The notes: generated by a model from the letters alone, not told the origin. A stretch of DNA of 64,000 nucleotides from Mycobacterium colombiense (GCF_001953985.1 NZ_MBEI01000078.1:1-64000), one strand, 5' to 3'. Positions 19,230 to 27,680 are shown, numbered from the stretch's first letter. Made by a program: numbers and translations.

Positions 19230-19391
19230 CAGTGGGGCCCTCCATACGATGCGGCGTGAGAAACCCATCCTATCGGCTACCCTCCCGCTGTCGTTCGCTT
19301 GCTCGGGCGCGCCGCGCGGACCAAACGGCGCGGCATGGCCGGCGGGCTCCCTGCTGGCGTTATCCCGGGCGGGCTGCGTAGGCTAGAGGAC

Positions 19392-19805
19392 GTGCGCGAC
19401 CACCTCCCTCCGGGTTTGCCGCCCGACCCATTCGCCGACGACCCCTGTGATCCGTCGGCGGCACTGGAAGCCGTCGAGCCGGGCCAGCCCCTGGATCAGC
19501 AGGAGCGGATGGCCGTCGAGGCCGACCTTGCCGATCTGGCCGTGTACGAAGCGCTGCTGGCGCACAAGGGTATTCGCGGACTCGTGGTGTGCTGCGACGA
19601 ATGTCAGCAGGATCACTACCACGACTGGGACATGCTGCGCGCCAACCTGCTGCAGCTACTGATCGACGGCACCGTGCGCCCGCACGAGCCCGCCTATGAC
19701 CCCGAGCCGGATGCCTACGTCACGTGGGATTACTGCCGGGGCTACGCCGACGCATCGCTCAACGAAGCGACGTCGGACGCCGACGGCATCCACCGCCGGC
19801 ACTGA
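19392..19805 (+). CDS. Conserved actinobacterial protein, DUF5319 type (Rv3412-like)
   Basis: A 137-residue cytoplasmic protein of unknown function, divergent from guaB2 and convergent with rsdA. The central segment LVVCCDECQQDHYHDWDML has two adjacent cysteines plus a third and several histidines, a possible metal or redox site. The N-terminus is proline/acidic (HLPPGLPPDPFADDP). GTG at 19392 is preferred because it matches the homologue, although the frame is open further upstream. It stops one base before the end of rsdA. Confidence 0.85.
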   Translation: MRDHLPPGLPPDPFADDPCDPSAALEAVEPGQPLDQQERMAVEADLADLAVYEALLAHKGIRGLVVCCDECQQDHYHDWDMLRANLLQLLIDGTVRPHEPAYDPEPDAYVTWDYCRGYADASLNEATSDADGIHRRH

Positions 19806-19806
19806 T

Positions 19807-20580
19807 TCACTGATTCGGAGCTAACGGCGCCACCGGGGGTGGCGTATGGCCGTGATGGTGATGCTTGCCGACTGACGGACTCGGCGGCGGGTTGAGCGGC
19901 GCCGGCGTCGCGTCCTTCGACGGCGCGACCGAGGCGGCGGGCGGCGCCGCCGGAATCGCGATGGCCGGCCCGGGTGGGGCCGCCGGCGGCGAAGCGACCG
20001 GCAACGTGGCGTTCGGGTCGCGCGCATCGACCTTCGCGTTCAGCAGCTTCAGCTGATTCATCAACTCTTGTTTGCTGGCCGGGTCGTCGATCGACTGCAC
20101 CAGGCTGCTCACCTCGGTCAGCTGATTCTTGGCCTGTTCCCACTGACCCCGGTCGATCGATTCCTGGACCTTCGCCAGGTCGGCCTTGGCGGCCAGCATC
20201 TCCTGGCTTCCGTGCACCTGGGGCTGGTCGAAGAACATCGCGTGCAGCCCGTACAGGGTGCCGCCGGGCCGGGCCTCGACCACCATGGCGCCGAATCCAC
20301 TGAGCAGTATCAGCGCCGCGGCGACCGAGCCGACGACGGCCAGGCCACGATGGCTGCCGCGGCGGCGCTCGGCCAATCCGGTGCGCAACGCGTTGACGGC
20401 CTCTTCGGGAGTCACCAGCGCGCTGGCCGGCGGCCACCTCAGGTTGTCGCGCCAGTCCTCCAGCAGGCCGGTCAGCACATCGGCGTCGGGGTCCTCGACG
20501 TCCACCGGCCGGCGCTGGGCGAGCGCATCGAGCAGTAGGTCGGTGCGGGCGAATTCATCCAGGGATTCAGGCACAGTCAC
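19807..20580 (-). CDS. rsdA: RsdA, membrane anti-sigma factor of SigD
   Basis: A 257-residue single-pass membrane protein. The N-terminal ~75 residues are the cytoplasmic sigma-binding part (Rv3413c-like), with PESLDEFARTDLLLDALAQ at the start. The TM helix is at about 79-101. An extracytoplasmic Ala/Pro-rich part with a QVHGSQEMLAAKADLAKVQ helix follows. The tail contains the histidine cluster KHHHHGH near residue 240. The GTG start lies within the end of sigD (14-base overlap), so the pair is coupled. In M. tuberculosis, ClpXP degrades the intramembrane-cleaved domain to free SigD (known). The product is shorter than the ~299 residues recalled for M. tuberculosis, mostly in the outer part. 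Confidence 0.88.
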   Translation of the reverse strand: MTVPESLDEFARTDLLLDALAQRRPVDVEDPDADVLTGLLEDWRDNLRWPPASALVTPEEAVNALRTGLAERRRGSHRGLAVVGSVAAALILLSGFGAMVVEARPGGTLYGLHAMFFDQPQVHGSQEMLAAKADLAKVQESIDRGQWEQAKNQLTEVSSLVQSIDDPASKQELMNQLKLLNAKVDARDPNATLPVASPPAAPPGPAIAIPAAPPAASVAPSKDATPAPLNPPPSPSVGKHHHHGHTPPPVAPLAPNQ

Positions 20581-21145
20581 CTGCCGCGATCATTTCGGAC
20601 TTCAGCCGCGACAACGCGCGGTGCTGGGCGACTCGGACCGCCCCGGTGGTACTGCCGACCGCGGCCGCGGTCTCCTCGGCGGACAGCCCGACGACGACGC
20701 GCAGGATCAGGATCTCGCGCTGCTTGGCGGGCAGGATCTCGAGCAATTCGCTCATCCGGCTCACCGAATCGGCTTCAATCGCAAGCTGTTCGGGTCCCGC
20801 GTCGTTCGACCAACGGTCGGGAATCGTTTCGGTGGGATAGGCGAGGTCGCGTCCGGCGGCCCGGTGGGCATCGGCGACCTTGTGGGCCGCGATGCCGTAC
20901 AGGAAGGCCAGGAAGGGACGCCCGCGATCGCGATAACGCGGCAACGCCGTGATAGTCGCCAAGCACACCTCCTGTGCCACGTCGTCCGCTGACAGGCCAC
21001 CCCGATCGACGGTGCCGACACGCGCTCGGCAATATCGCACGACGATCGGACGGATGGTCTCCAGCACCTCCCTCAATGCGTTGTGGTCTCCGGTGACGGC
21101 TTGGGCGACCACAGCGTCGAGACGTTCCCCTGCTGGAATTGTCAT
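20567..21145 (-). CDS. sigD: ECF-type RNA polymerase sigma factor D
   Basis: A 192-residue ECF sigma factor if ATG 21145 is used. GGAG lies 12 bases upstream of it; an in-frame TTG at 21163 would add six residues. Region 2 reads LSADDVAQEVCLATITALPRY with GRPFLAFLYGIAAHKVAD. Region 4 reads LPAKQREILILRVVVGLSAE with the HTH AAAVGSTTGAVRVAQHRALS. It controls ribosomal, stringent-response-linked and chaperone genes in M. tuberculosis. The anti-sigma gene rsdA overlaps its 3' end. Confidence 0.95.
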   Translation of the reverse strand: MTIPAGERLDAVVAQAVTGDHNALREVLETIRPIVVRYCRARVGTVDRGGLSADDVAQEVCLATITALPRYRDRGRPFLAFLYGIAAHKVADAHRAAGRDLAYPTETIPDRWSNDAGPEQLAIEADSVSRMSELLEILPAKQREILILRVVVGLSAEETAAAVGSTTGAVRVAQHRALSRLKSEMIAAGDCA

Positions 21146-21235
21146 CGACGGTGATATCTCCAACGTTACGAAGCGGACACATCGCGGGCCAACTGGGCTA
21201 ACTAACGAAATGACAATAACGGGCGGAGGGCCGTT

Positions 21236-22060
21236 TCAAGCGGAACGCCACGTTCCACCGGCGCGCCGCACCTGGCCTGCGCAGACATCGCGGATTTCGT
21301 GCAGCTGATGTGCTGGAAACGTGACACTTTCGATATCGATCAGCAAGCAGGCCAGCGCCCAACGAAGTGGTAGCAGCCCTAATTCGCCGGTCATCGCCAG
21401 CGCGGCATCGGCGACGGTGCGGGCGCGCTCGAGGTTGCCCGCGCAGCACAGCGCGGCGGCCAGCACCACTTCGCTTTTGACCCGATGCCGCGGCGACGCG
21501 GCGGTCATGGCCGCCGCCAGCTCGACGCCTTCGCCGGCGTGCCGGACGGCGCCGTCGCCATCACCGCGGGCCATCGCGAGTTCGGCGGCCACCCAGCGCC
21601 GGCGCACCGGCAGCCGGTCGGGCACAGCGGGTTTCGGCGACGCCAGCAGCGGGTCGGCGCGCGCCAGCAGCGCCGCCGCAGCCGCGAAGCGCCCGACACC
21701 CAACGCGTCGGCGGCCAGCCCGATGAGGGCGTCGGCGCCCGCCTCGGGATCGTCGCCGGCGAGCGCCAGGGCGCGCCCGTCCCAGCCCCGGGCGACGCTG
21801 TGCCAACCGAGTTGGCGCAGGAACGAACCATGCGTGCTCATGCCCAACGACGCCAGCCGCCCTGCAGGAGCGGTGCGCCGCAGCACCGCGAGGTCGCGGA
21901 AGGCCGCGCCGTAGCGACCCTGTCCCCCGGCCGCGACGGCGCGCAGCCACAGGTCGGCCGGCGTCGTCGCCGACGGCAGCGGCCAGCTGCCGGGCCGATC
22001 CCCGAAGGCGGCGTCGGCCAACTCTCGGCCAATCAAGGAAGTGTGACGAGTTTCAATCAC
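21236..22060 (-). CDS. Conserved TPR-like protein (Rv3415c-like)
   Basis: A 274-residue cytoplasmic protein of unknown function rich in alanine/leucine helices with a tetratricopeptide-like rhythm, for example WLRAVAAGGQGRYGAAFRDL, LGVGRFAAAAALLARADPLL and CCAGNLERARTVADAALAM. No catalytic motif is seen. GTG 22060 starts the frame. It is divergent from whiB3 across a 359-base gap and precedes sigD on the same strand (73 bases after its TTG). It may belong to the sigD regulatory neighbourhood, as in M. tuberculosis. Confidence 0.82.
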   Translation of the reverse strand: MIETRHTSLIGRELADAAFGDRPGSWPLPSATTPADLWLRAVAAGGQGRYGAAFRDLAVLRRTAPAGRLASLGMSTHGSFLRQLGWHSVARGWDGRALALAGDDPEAGADALIGLAADALGVGRFAAAAALLARADPLLASPKPAVPDRLPVRRRWVAAELAMARGDGDGAVRHAGEGVELAAAMTAASPRHRVKSEVVLAAALCCAGNLERARTVADAALAMTGELGLLPLRWALACLLIDIESVTFPAHQLHEIRDVCAGQVRRAGGTWRSA

Positions 22061-22419
22061 AATGATGTAGTAAACAGTTTGTGGTCTTCATGTTACCGAA
22101 CCGTTAATCACTATAGCCCATGGATAAATTCGCCTTATCGCCCTCCCGCGCGCTGAGCTGGGAAATCTCGTTTCGGCCAACTGCCTGGTAGCACGGCATC
22201 GGTTTCGCCATTTCATTCGAGGTGAACGTAAAGTTAATTCTGCTCCAACGGGCACATATTTTGTCGGGCTAAGTGGCTATTGACGGAAATTCATCGCCCG
22301 CCCTAACGTCTACGCATGACGGGTAGTCATCGGTGACCCCACTCCACTTAATTTAAGTTGCACCCAACCGCTTTCACGAACCTGACCTCGAGCGAGCGGT
22401 GCAGAGAGGGAACGAACCA
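22061..22419. promoter_or_regulatory. Long divergent promoter region of whiB3
   Basis: This 359-base gap is clearly AT-richer than its surroundings, especially 22065-22130 and 22225-22275, and holds no convincing gene. A TATAGC-like -10 element is visible near 22112. It separates whiB3 from the divergent TPR-like gene. The length fits the multi-input control known for whiB3 (PhoP and others), but no specific operator was identified by eye. Confidence 0.5.
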
Positions 22420-22728
22420 ATGCCACAGCCGGAACAGCTACCTGGACCCAACGCCGACATCTGGAATTGGCAACTGCAGGGCGTGTGCCGCGGCGTTGAC
22501 TCATCGATGTTCTTCCACCCCGACGGTGAGCGTGGCCGTGCCCGCATGCAACGCGAGCAGCGCGCGAAGGAAATGTGCCGGCAGTGCCCGGTAATTCAGG
22601 AGTGCCGCTCGCACGCCCTCGAAGTCGGTGAGCCCTACGGGGTTTGGGGCGGTCTGTCGGAGTCCGAGCGCGACCTGCTGCTCAAGGGCGACATCGGTCG
22701 CGGTCGCACCATCCGCCGCTCGGCCTAG
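22420..22728 (+). CDS. whiB3: WhiB3 iron-sulfur redox regulator
   Basis: A 102-residue transcription factor that binds a 4Fe-4S cluster through Cys23, Cys53, Cys56 and Cys62 (MCRQCPVIQEC). The G[V/I]WGG turn is at residues 74-78, and a basic C-terminus GRGRTIRRSA gives DNA contact. It interacts with the principal sigma factor and controls redox balance and lipid anabolism in M. tuberculosis. The ATG at 22420 is preceded by AGAGAGGG at 22402-22410. Two redox proteins (Rieske and hemerythrin type) follow on the same strand, unlike in M. tuberculosis. Confidence 0.97.
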   Translation: MPQPEQLPGPNADIWNWQLQGVCRGVDSSMFFHPDGERGRARMQREQRAKEMCRQCPVIQECRSHALEVGEPYGVWGGLSESERDLLLKGDIGRGRTIRRSA

Positions 22729-22883
22729 TCCCACCAACACGCCCGGCCACTCGTCGCGGTTGAACATTCCGCGGTGCCAATCCGTGTCCTAGTCATGGAC
22801 GCGGCCGGTTTGGCCGCTGTCCCCAGTCGACGCGGCGTCGAGCCCGTTGCGTCTCGCCGGCTCTGGCATACCGGAGGGGCGTC

Positions 22884-23801
22884 GTGGCGAATCGATGGCA
22901 GCATTTCGAAGATCGGATCCGCACCAGCGGCTTAGCGGTGCGCACAACCCTGGGCCGACAGGCGTGGCTGGACAGGCCGAGTTATCGGCTCGAGCACGCG
23001 CTGACCTTCCTGTTCGCGGCCATCGGGGGAAACCGCGATCGAGTCAGCAACGCATTGCACGGCACCTGGCTCGGTCATCCGCTGCACCCCGCCCTGACGT
23101 CGGTGCCGACCGGCGCGGTGGCGACGACGCTCGCGATGGATGCGGCCAGCGTGCTTTCGGGGGGCACCGCCCGGCTGCGTGAGGGGTCCAGGTTCGCGTT
23201 GGGTGTCGCGCTCGCGGGAAGCGTCGGCGCCGCGGCGACGGGTGTGACCGACTGGCAGCACACCCATGAGCAATCGCGTCGGATCGGCCTCGTCCATGGC
23301 GCGCTCAACGCGATCGCAACCGGGCTGTATGCGGCGTCGTGGTGGGATCGGCGCCGCGGCCGACATCGGCGCGCGATGGCGAGCAGCGCGATCGGCTATG
23401 GCCTGACCCTGGGTAGCGGCTACCTCGGCGGGGCGTTGGTGTTCGGATCGGGCGTAGGTGTGGATCGCTCCGGCGCGCGACTGGGCGGCGACCGCTGGAC
23501 GCCGGTGCTGCCGGCCACCGCGCTCGATGGCCAACCACAGCGGGTCGCGGTCGACGGTGTCGGCGTGGTTCTTTATCGCAACGACGGCCAGGTCGTCGCG
23601 GTCGGTGAGCATTGCCCGCACCTCGGCGCGCCGATGAGTGACGGGTGGATCGACCGCGGTCGCATCGTCTGCCCCTGGCATGGTTCCAGGTTCGCGTGCC
23701 AATCGGGCGAGGTGCTGCGCGGACCGGCGACCGCGGCGCTGCCGCATTACCCGGTGCGAATTCGCGACGGGCTCGTCGAAGTACACGGGATGACCAAATG
23801 A
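22884..23801 (+). CDS. DUF2231 membrane protein fused to a Rieske [2Fe-2S] domain
   Basis: A 305-residue protein. Residues ~55-190 form a DUF2231-type membrane region (HPLHPALTSVPTGAVATTLA plus three further hydrophobic segments). Residues ~205-300 form a Rieske domain with the complete ligand set Cys244/His246 (CPHLGAP) and Cys263/His266 (CPWHGSR). It is probably a membrane-tethered electron-transfer protein with an unknown partner. GTG 22884 starts the frame. Its stop overlaps the start of a hemerythrin-like gene (ATGA), so the two are cotranslated. Confidence 0.88.
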   Translation: MANRWQHFEDRIRTSGLAVRTTLGRQAWLDRPSYRLEHALTFLFAAIGGNRDRVSNALHGTWLGHPLHPALTSVPTGAVATTLAMDAASVLSGGTARLREGSRFALGVALAGSVGAAATGVTDWQHTHEQSRRIGLVHGALNAIATGLYAASWWDRRRGRHRRAMASSAIGYGLTLGSGYLGGALVFGSGVGVDRSGARLGGDRWTPVLPATALDGQPQRVAVDGVGVVLYRNDGQVVAVGEHCPHLGAPMSDGWIDRGRIVCPWHGSRFACQSGEVLRGPATAALPHYPVRIRDGLVEVHGMTK

Positions 23802-24283
23802 ATGCCTACGAGGTCCTTTTCGAGCACCATGACGTCTTACGCGGTCTGTGCAAGAAGATCACCGACATGCCCCCGGATACCTACGAACGGCAGGACACGC
23901 TCGATGAACTGCTGATCGAACTCGACATCCACATGCGCATCGAGGACGACCTGTTCTATCCGGCGGTCGCGGCGGCCAGCACGCTGGTCGCCATCGCGCA
24001 TGCCGAACACCGGCAGGTGTGGGATCAGCTGGCGGTGCTCCTCCGCACGCCACCGGCGGCGCCGGAATACGCCGACGAATGGCACTCGTTCGTGACCGTG
24101 CTGGACGCTCATGCCAGCGAGGAGGAACGCGACTTATGCCCTGCCCCAATAGATCTCAGTGACGAGATGCTCGACGCGCTGGGAAACCGGATGGCCGAGC
24201 GCATCGCCCGGTTACGTCAATCCCCGATCAACAAGTTCCGCGTCCGCAGTCGTAAGACCTTGCTGAGTCGCCTCAGGGCGTAA
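23798..24283 (+). CDS. Hemerythrin-like (HHE) cation-binding protein
   Basis: A 161-residue cytoplasmic four-helix protein with the hemerythrin metal pattern: FEHHDVLR (His10/His11), DIHMRIEDDLFYP, IAHAEHRQVWDQL and LDAHASEEERDL. A diiron site that senses or binds O2, NO or peroxide is likely from the family. ATG 23798 overlaps the stop of the Rieske gene. The C-terminal ~30 residues are basic (RVRSRKTLLSRLRA). Its place after whiB3 and a Rieske protein suggests redox or nitrosative stress. Confidence 0.85.
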   Translation: MNAYEVLFEHHDVLRGLCKKITDMPPDTYERQDTLDELLIELDIHMRIEDDLFYPAVAAASTLVAIAHAEHRQVWDQLAVLLRTPPAAPEYADEWHSFVTVLDAHASEEERDLCPAPIDLSDEMLDALGNRMAERIARLRQSPINKFRVRSRKTLLSRLRA

Positions 24284-24382
24284 TGCTGGCCATACCCGCT
24301 TTCGGTTCTGTCTGCCGCCGGTTCAAGGATTACTCTGGCTAGGTGTTCAGCGAACGCGGACACACAACCCGAGGGGGCACAG

Positions 24383-24568
24383 ATGGCCGATAAGGTGTCA
24401 GATCGCGCTATTAACAACGTCTTTGAGGCGGTAAACACCACGGCGACGCATCTCGGACGCATCGTGGGCCTCATCGCCGGCGCGGCGGGCCGTGCCGCTC
24501 ACGAAGTGGTGGAGTTGGTCTGGGACTACCGCGACCTGGCGAGCGAGGTGCGCAAGCCCGAGAAGTAG
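24383..24568 (+). CDS. Small conserved-looking protein of unknown function
   Basis: A 61-residue product beginning MADKVSDRAINNVFEAVNTT, with a Gly/Ala-rich hydrophobic centre (IVGLIAGAAGRAAHEVV) and a charged end. A strong ribosome site (GAGGGGG) sits just upstream. The helix could be a short membrane anchor or amphipathic. No family is recognised. It is in tandem between the hemerythrin and SodC-like genes. Confidence 0.6.
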   Translation: MADKVSDRAINNVFEAVNTTATHLGRIVGLIAGAAGRAAHEVVELVWDYRDLASEVRKPEK

Positions 24569-24609
24569 GTCGCCGTTTCGTCGCGGGTCAATGTGGGTAG
24601 GCACCGCAA

Positions 24610-25368
24610 ATGAACAAGGCCGCATGCTTTGCGGTCGCGGCGCTCACCGCGACCGTCGCTCCGCTCGCCGCATGCTCGAACCAGCAAGGCACCCAGCCCA
24701 ACACCTCCCCGCTGACCAGTACGACGCCCGGGGCAGAGCGGCTGACCACCCAGCTGAAGACAGCCGACGGCAGCCCGGTCGCCAACGCCACCTTCGAATT
24801 CGCCAACGGCTATGCGACGGTGACCGTGGAGGCCGGCCCGAATCAGGTGCTGAGCCCCGGCTTCCACGGGTTGCAGATCCACGCGGTGGGCAAGTGCGAG
24901 CCCAATTCGTCTGCACCGAACGGAGGCTCGACTGGAGACTTCGACTCCGCCGGAAGCGTCTACCAGGCGGCCAATCACACGAGTTATCCCGCCAGCGGCG
25001 ACCTGACCGCCTTGCAGGTGCGCTCCGACGGCTCGGCGAAACTGGTCACCACCAGTAACGCGTTCACCTCCGCCGACCTGAGGAACAGCTCGGGCACCGC
25101 GCTGATCATCCACCAGACCGCGGACAATCTGGGCAGCACCGCCTCCACGGCTGATTCCGGCAAGCGGTTGGCTTGCGGTGTGATCGCGGCGTCCTCGTCG
25201 ACGACCTCGTCGACCACCAGCGTCACGACCAGCACCACCACCACCGTGGTGCCGCCGGCGTCGACGAGCACGAGCACCAGCACCGTGACGGTCACCAGCA
25301 CCCCGACCACGACGTCCGCACCCAGCACGACCGTGACCACCCCGCCCTACTATCCACCGGGGCGCTGA
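24610..25368 (+). CDS. SodC-like lipoprotein with degenerate copper site
   Basis: A 252-residue exported lipoprotein. The signal peptide ends in the lipobox LAAC (Cys22). Residues ~45-193 follow the Cu/Zn superoxide dismutase fold of M. tuberculosis SodC: FEFANGYATVTVEAG, GFHGLQIHAVGKCEPNS, PASGDLTALQVRSDGSA, IIHQTADNL and GKRLACGVI, with the disulfide pair Cys96/Cys189. The first copper His of HGLHIH is Gln89, and the bridging-His motif GGHYH is GSVYQ (Val117/Gln119). At least two metal ligands are therefore lost and classical dismutase activity is unlikely. A ~55-residue Ser/Thr-rich tail (likely a glycosylated linker) ends YYPPGR. Confidence 0.85.
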   Translation: MNKAACFAVAALTATVAPLAACSNQQGTQPNTSPLTSTTPGAERLTTQLKTADGSPVANATFEFANGYATVTVEAGPNQVLSPGFHGLQIHAVGKCEPNSSAPNGGSTGDFDSAGSVYQAANHTSYPASGDLTALQVRSDGSAKLVTTSNAFTSADLRNSSGTALIIHQTADNLGSTASTADSGKRLACGVIAASSSTTSSTTSVTTSTTTTVVPPASTSTSTSTVTVTSTPTTTSAPSTTVTTPPYYPPGR

Positions 25369-25390
25369 CGCTCAAGCCACCATGAAAGGG

Positions 25391-25423
25391 AACACCCCCG
25401 ATCCGCAAGGGACCGGGGGTGTT
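25391..25423. terminator. Bidirectional hairpin terminator between SodC-like and RidA genes
   Basis: AACACCCCCG and CGGGGGTGTT form a perfect 10-base stem with a 13-base loop, followed by a short T run on either strand. It lies between two convergent genes. The stem nearly repeats that of the terminator at 30803-30833. Confidence 0.85.
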
Positions 25424-25441
25424 TCGCGTCGCCTCGTCGGT

Positions 25442-25873
25442 TCAGTCTTGGTCCGCAAGGATGGCGGTGACTTGAATCTCGACGCGCATCTTCGGACTAG
25501 CCAAGGCGGCGACGCCGATGCACGTCCACAAGGGTGCGTGGTCGCCCATGCGCCGGCGGAACTGTTCGACCATGGTGTCCAGGTGCTCGGGCCCGATCTG
25601 GCCATCCGCTCCGGGCAGGTGGTACGAGTGCACGTGCACCACGTCACGCCAGGAGGCTCCGGCTGTCGACAATGTCCGTTCGACGTTGTCGAAGGCCGCA
25701 ATGACCTCGTCGCGCACTGACTCGGGATAGCGCCAGTGCTCGTCCCAGCCTCCTTGACCGGCCGTCTCCACCCGGTCTCCGTACCGAACAACTTGTGCAT
25801 AGTGGAACTCCCGGAGCTGATGGTCGCCGTAGCCGGGAGTGACAGTAAAGATCGGCCTACCCATGCGTGCCAT
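25442..25873 (-). CDS. RidA/YjgF-family enamine/imine deaminase-like protein
   Basis: This ~143-residue protein has the RidA fold: FHYAQVVRYGDRVETAGQGG at the start of the core, ERTLSTAGASWRDVVHVHSY in the middle, and the conserved Arg in MRVEIQVTA near the end. The family hydrolyses reactive enamines/imines, and one branch includes 2-aminomuconate deaminases. The start is uncertain: ATG 25873 is used, with ATG 25864 and TTG 25915 as alternatives. It is divergent from a hydroxylaminobenzene-mutase-like gene. Confidence 0.8.
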   Translation of the reverse strand: MARMGRPIFTVTPGYGDHQLREFHYAQVVRYGDRVETAGQGGWDEHWRYPESVRDEVIAAFDNVERTLSTAGASWRDVVHVHSYHLPGADGQIGPEHLDTMVEQFRRRMGDHAPLWTCIGVAALASPKMRVEIQVTAILADQD

Positions 25874-25955
25874 TTTCGTCGCGAACCGCGTCGCGGGTAC
25901 TCGCTTGGCCGGCAATCCACCGCGCGTGCCGCCGGACGCCCCCTAGTGTGCTGAC

Positions 25956-26357
25956 ATGCAGACGCTGCTGTTCACACTCGGGCTGGTCTTGTTCCTGCTC
26001 GGGCTGTTCACCGGGTTACCCCTTCGCGTGTTGAAAAACCCGCGCATGGCGCTGTCGAGCCACCTCGAAGGGGTCCTCAACGGCATGTTCCTCGTGTTGC
26101 TGGGCTTGCTCTGGCCGCACCTTCACCTGCCCGACGCGTGGGCAATCGCGGCCGTCGCGTTGATCGTCTACGCCGCCTACGCGAACTGGTTCGCGACGTT
26201 GCTCGCGGCGGCATGGGGCGCCGGCCGCAAACTCGCGCCGATCGCGACCGGAGACCACGCGGCCTCGGCGGGAAAGGAGCGGATCGTCAGCTTCCTGCTG
26301 GTGTCCCTGGCGCCGTGCATCGTGGTGGGCGTCGGCATCGTCATCGCCGGGCTTTGA
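25956..26357 (+). CDS. Small membrane protein resembling hydroxylaminobenzene mutase (HabA/HabB type)
   Basis: A 133-residue integral membrane protein with four hydrophobic segments. The segment NPRMALSSHLEGVLNGMFLV followed by LGLLWPHL is, by memory, the signature of hydroxylaminobenzene mutases, which rearrange hydroxylaminobenzene to 2-aminophenol in nitrobenzene-degrading pseudomonads. Function here is inferred from that likeness only. It is convergent with an aromatic-hydroxylase-like gene (7-base gap) and divergent from a RidA gene. Confidence 0.6.
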   Translation: MQTLLFTLGLVLFLLGLFTGLPLRVLKNPRMALSSHLEGVLNGMFLVLLGLLWPHLHLPDAWAIAAVALIVYAAYANWFATLLAAAWGAGRKLAPIATGDHAASAGKERIVSFLLVSLAPCIVVGVGIVIAGL

Positions 26358-26364
26358 CGACGCG

Positions 26365-27573
26365 CTAGTGCGCGTGTACGTCCGGCGTGCGGACATGTTC
26401 GGGACGGAAACCGCGCCCGACCAAAATCGGCGGAATCGCTTGCAGCGGACCAAATCCCACGATCTTGGGTACGTGGATCGGCGATAGGTCACCGCTCAAA
26501 TTGGGCGCGATCGCGTTGTCTTGGATCAGCACCTGGAAAGCCTGAACGATACGGGTGGGCAGTTCGCGGCGCCGCTGCACCTTGGCGAGATCTTTGTCGG
26601 TCAGCCGGCCACCGCGAAGCGGGGCGCACAAGATGTTGGCCGCGGCCACCGCATCGGCGACGGCGAGGTTGATTCCGACGCCCCCGGCCGGCGACATGGC
26701 ATGCGCGGCATCCCCGATGCACAGCAAGCCGGTACGCCACCATGTCTCGAGCCGGTCCACCCGCACATCGAGCTCGCTGGTGTCGTCCCACGAGTTCAGG
26801 TCGTCGACGTGCTCGCGCAGCCGCGGTTGCGCGGTGACGATCCGCTCCTTGAACTCCTCCAGGGATCCGTCCCTGGGGTTGGATCCCTTCGGCATCAGAT
26901 AGGCGATCTGCCAGTAATCGCCCCGGTAGATCATGGCCATCATCAGGCCCTTGCGGAGCACCGCGAACAGTTCCTGGGGGTCGCCGGGGCGCCATTTCAG
27001 CCGGAACCACAGCACGTCCATCGGGGAGTGCGCCTGCGCGATCGGCAGCCCCGCCGCCGCGCGCACCGCGGACTTGCGTCCGTCCGCGGCGATGACGAGA
27101 TCGGCGCGCACCTCCAGATTCGGCGTGCGCACCCCGGTCACCCGGTCGCCGTCGAAGATCAGGCCGGTGACCTCCGCGTTGCGGACCAGGGTGAATTCCG
27201 GGTAGGCAGAAGCCTTTTCGGCGATGAAGTCGAGGAAATCCCACTGCGGCATCATGGCGATATAGGGCTGCCTGAATCCGAGCCGCTTGAGCACTTTGAA
27301 GTTGCCGAAGGTGCGAATCGAGCCGTCGGTGTCGAAGGCGACGCGGTCGATCTTGGTGTGCGGTAGGCGCAGGAACTCGTCGATGTACCCCAGCTCGTCC
27401 ATGATTCGCAGGGTGGTCGGGTGCACGGTGTCGCCGCGGAAGTCGCGCAGGAAGTCGTTGTGCTTCTCCAGGACGACAACCCTGATTCCGGCCCGCGCCA
27501 GCAGCAGGGCGTGAACCATGCCGGCGGGACCGCCGCCGGCGACGCACACCTGGGTTTCCATCACTTGCGTCAT
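26365..27573 (-). CDS. FAD-dependent aromatic hydroxylase/monooxygenase
   Basis: A 402-residue flavoprotein of the p-hydroxybenzoate hydroxylase-like group. The Rossmann motif GGGPAG is at 13-18, with the ribose-binding Glu36. LVIAADGRKSAVR is the DG motif, and LLCIGDAAHAMSPAGGVGIN is the second FAD motif. The N-terminal half ends its substrate domain with MMPQWDFLDFIAE. Such enzymes hydroxylate phenolic rings with NAD(P)H and O2; the substrate is unknown. ATG 27573 is used; an ATG four codons later is possible. A basic start region and a 107-base gap separate it from adenylate cyclase 1. Confidence 0.88.
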   Translation of the reverse strand: MTQVMETQVCVAGGGPAGMVHALLLARAGIRVVVLEKHNDFLRDFRGDTVHPTTLRIMDELGYIDEFLRLPHTKIDRVAFDTDGSIRTFGNFKVLKRLGFRQPYIAMMPQWDFLDFIAEKASAYPEFTLVRNAEVTGLIFDGDRVTGVRTPNLEVRADLVIAADGRKSAVRAAAGLPIAQAHSPMDVLWFRLKWRPGDPQELFAVLRKGLMMAMIYRGDYWQIAYLMPKGSNPRDGSLEEFKERIVTAQPRLREHVDDLNSWDDTSELDVRVDRLETWWRTGLLCIGDAAHAMSPAGGVGINLAVADAVAAANILCAPLRGGRLTDKDLAKVQRRRELPTRIVQAFQVLIQDNAIAPNLSGDLSPIHVPKIVGFGPLQAIPPILVGRGFRPEHVRTPDVHAH

Positions 27574-27680
27574 CGTTCTGACACTCCTCGTGGAGTACGG
27601 AATACGCGTGCAGACTACCTAATCGACACCTCCTACGACGTCTGCGCCGACGCGTTCGTGCGTGTCGTCGCGACGTAGCT

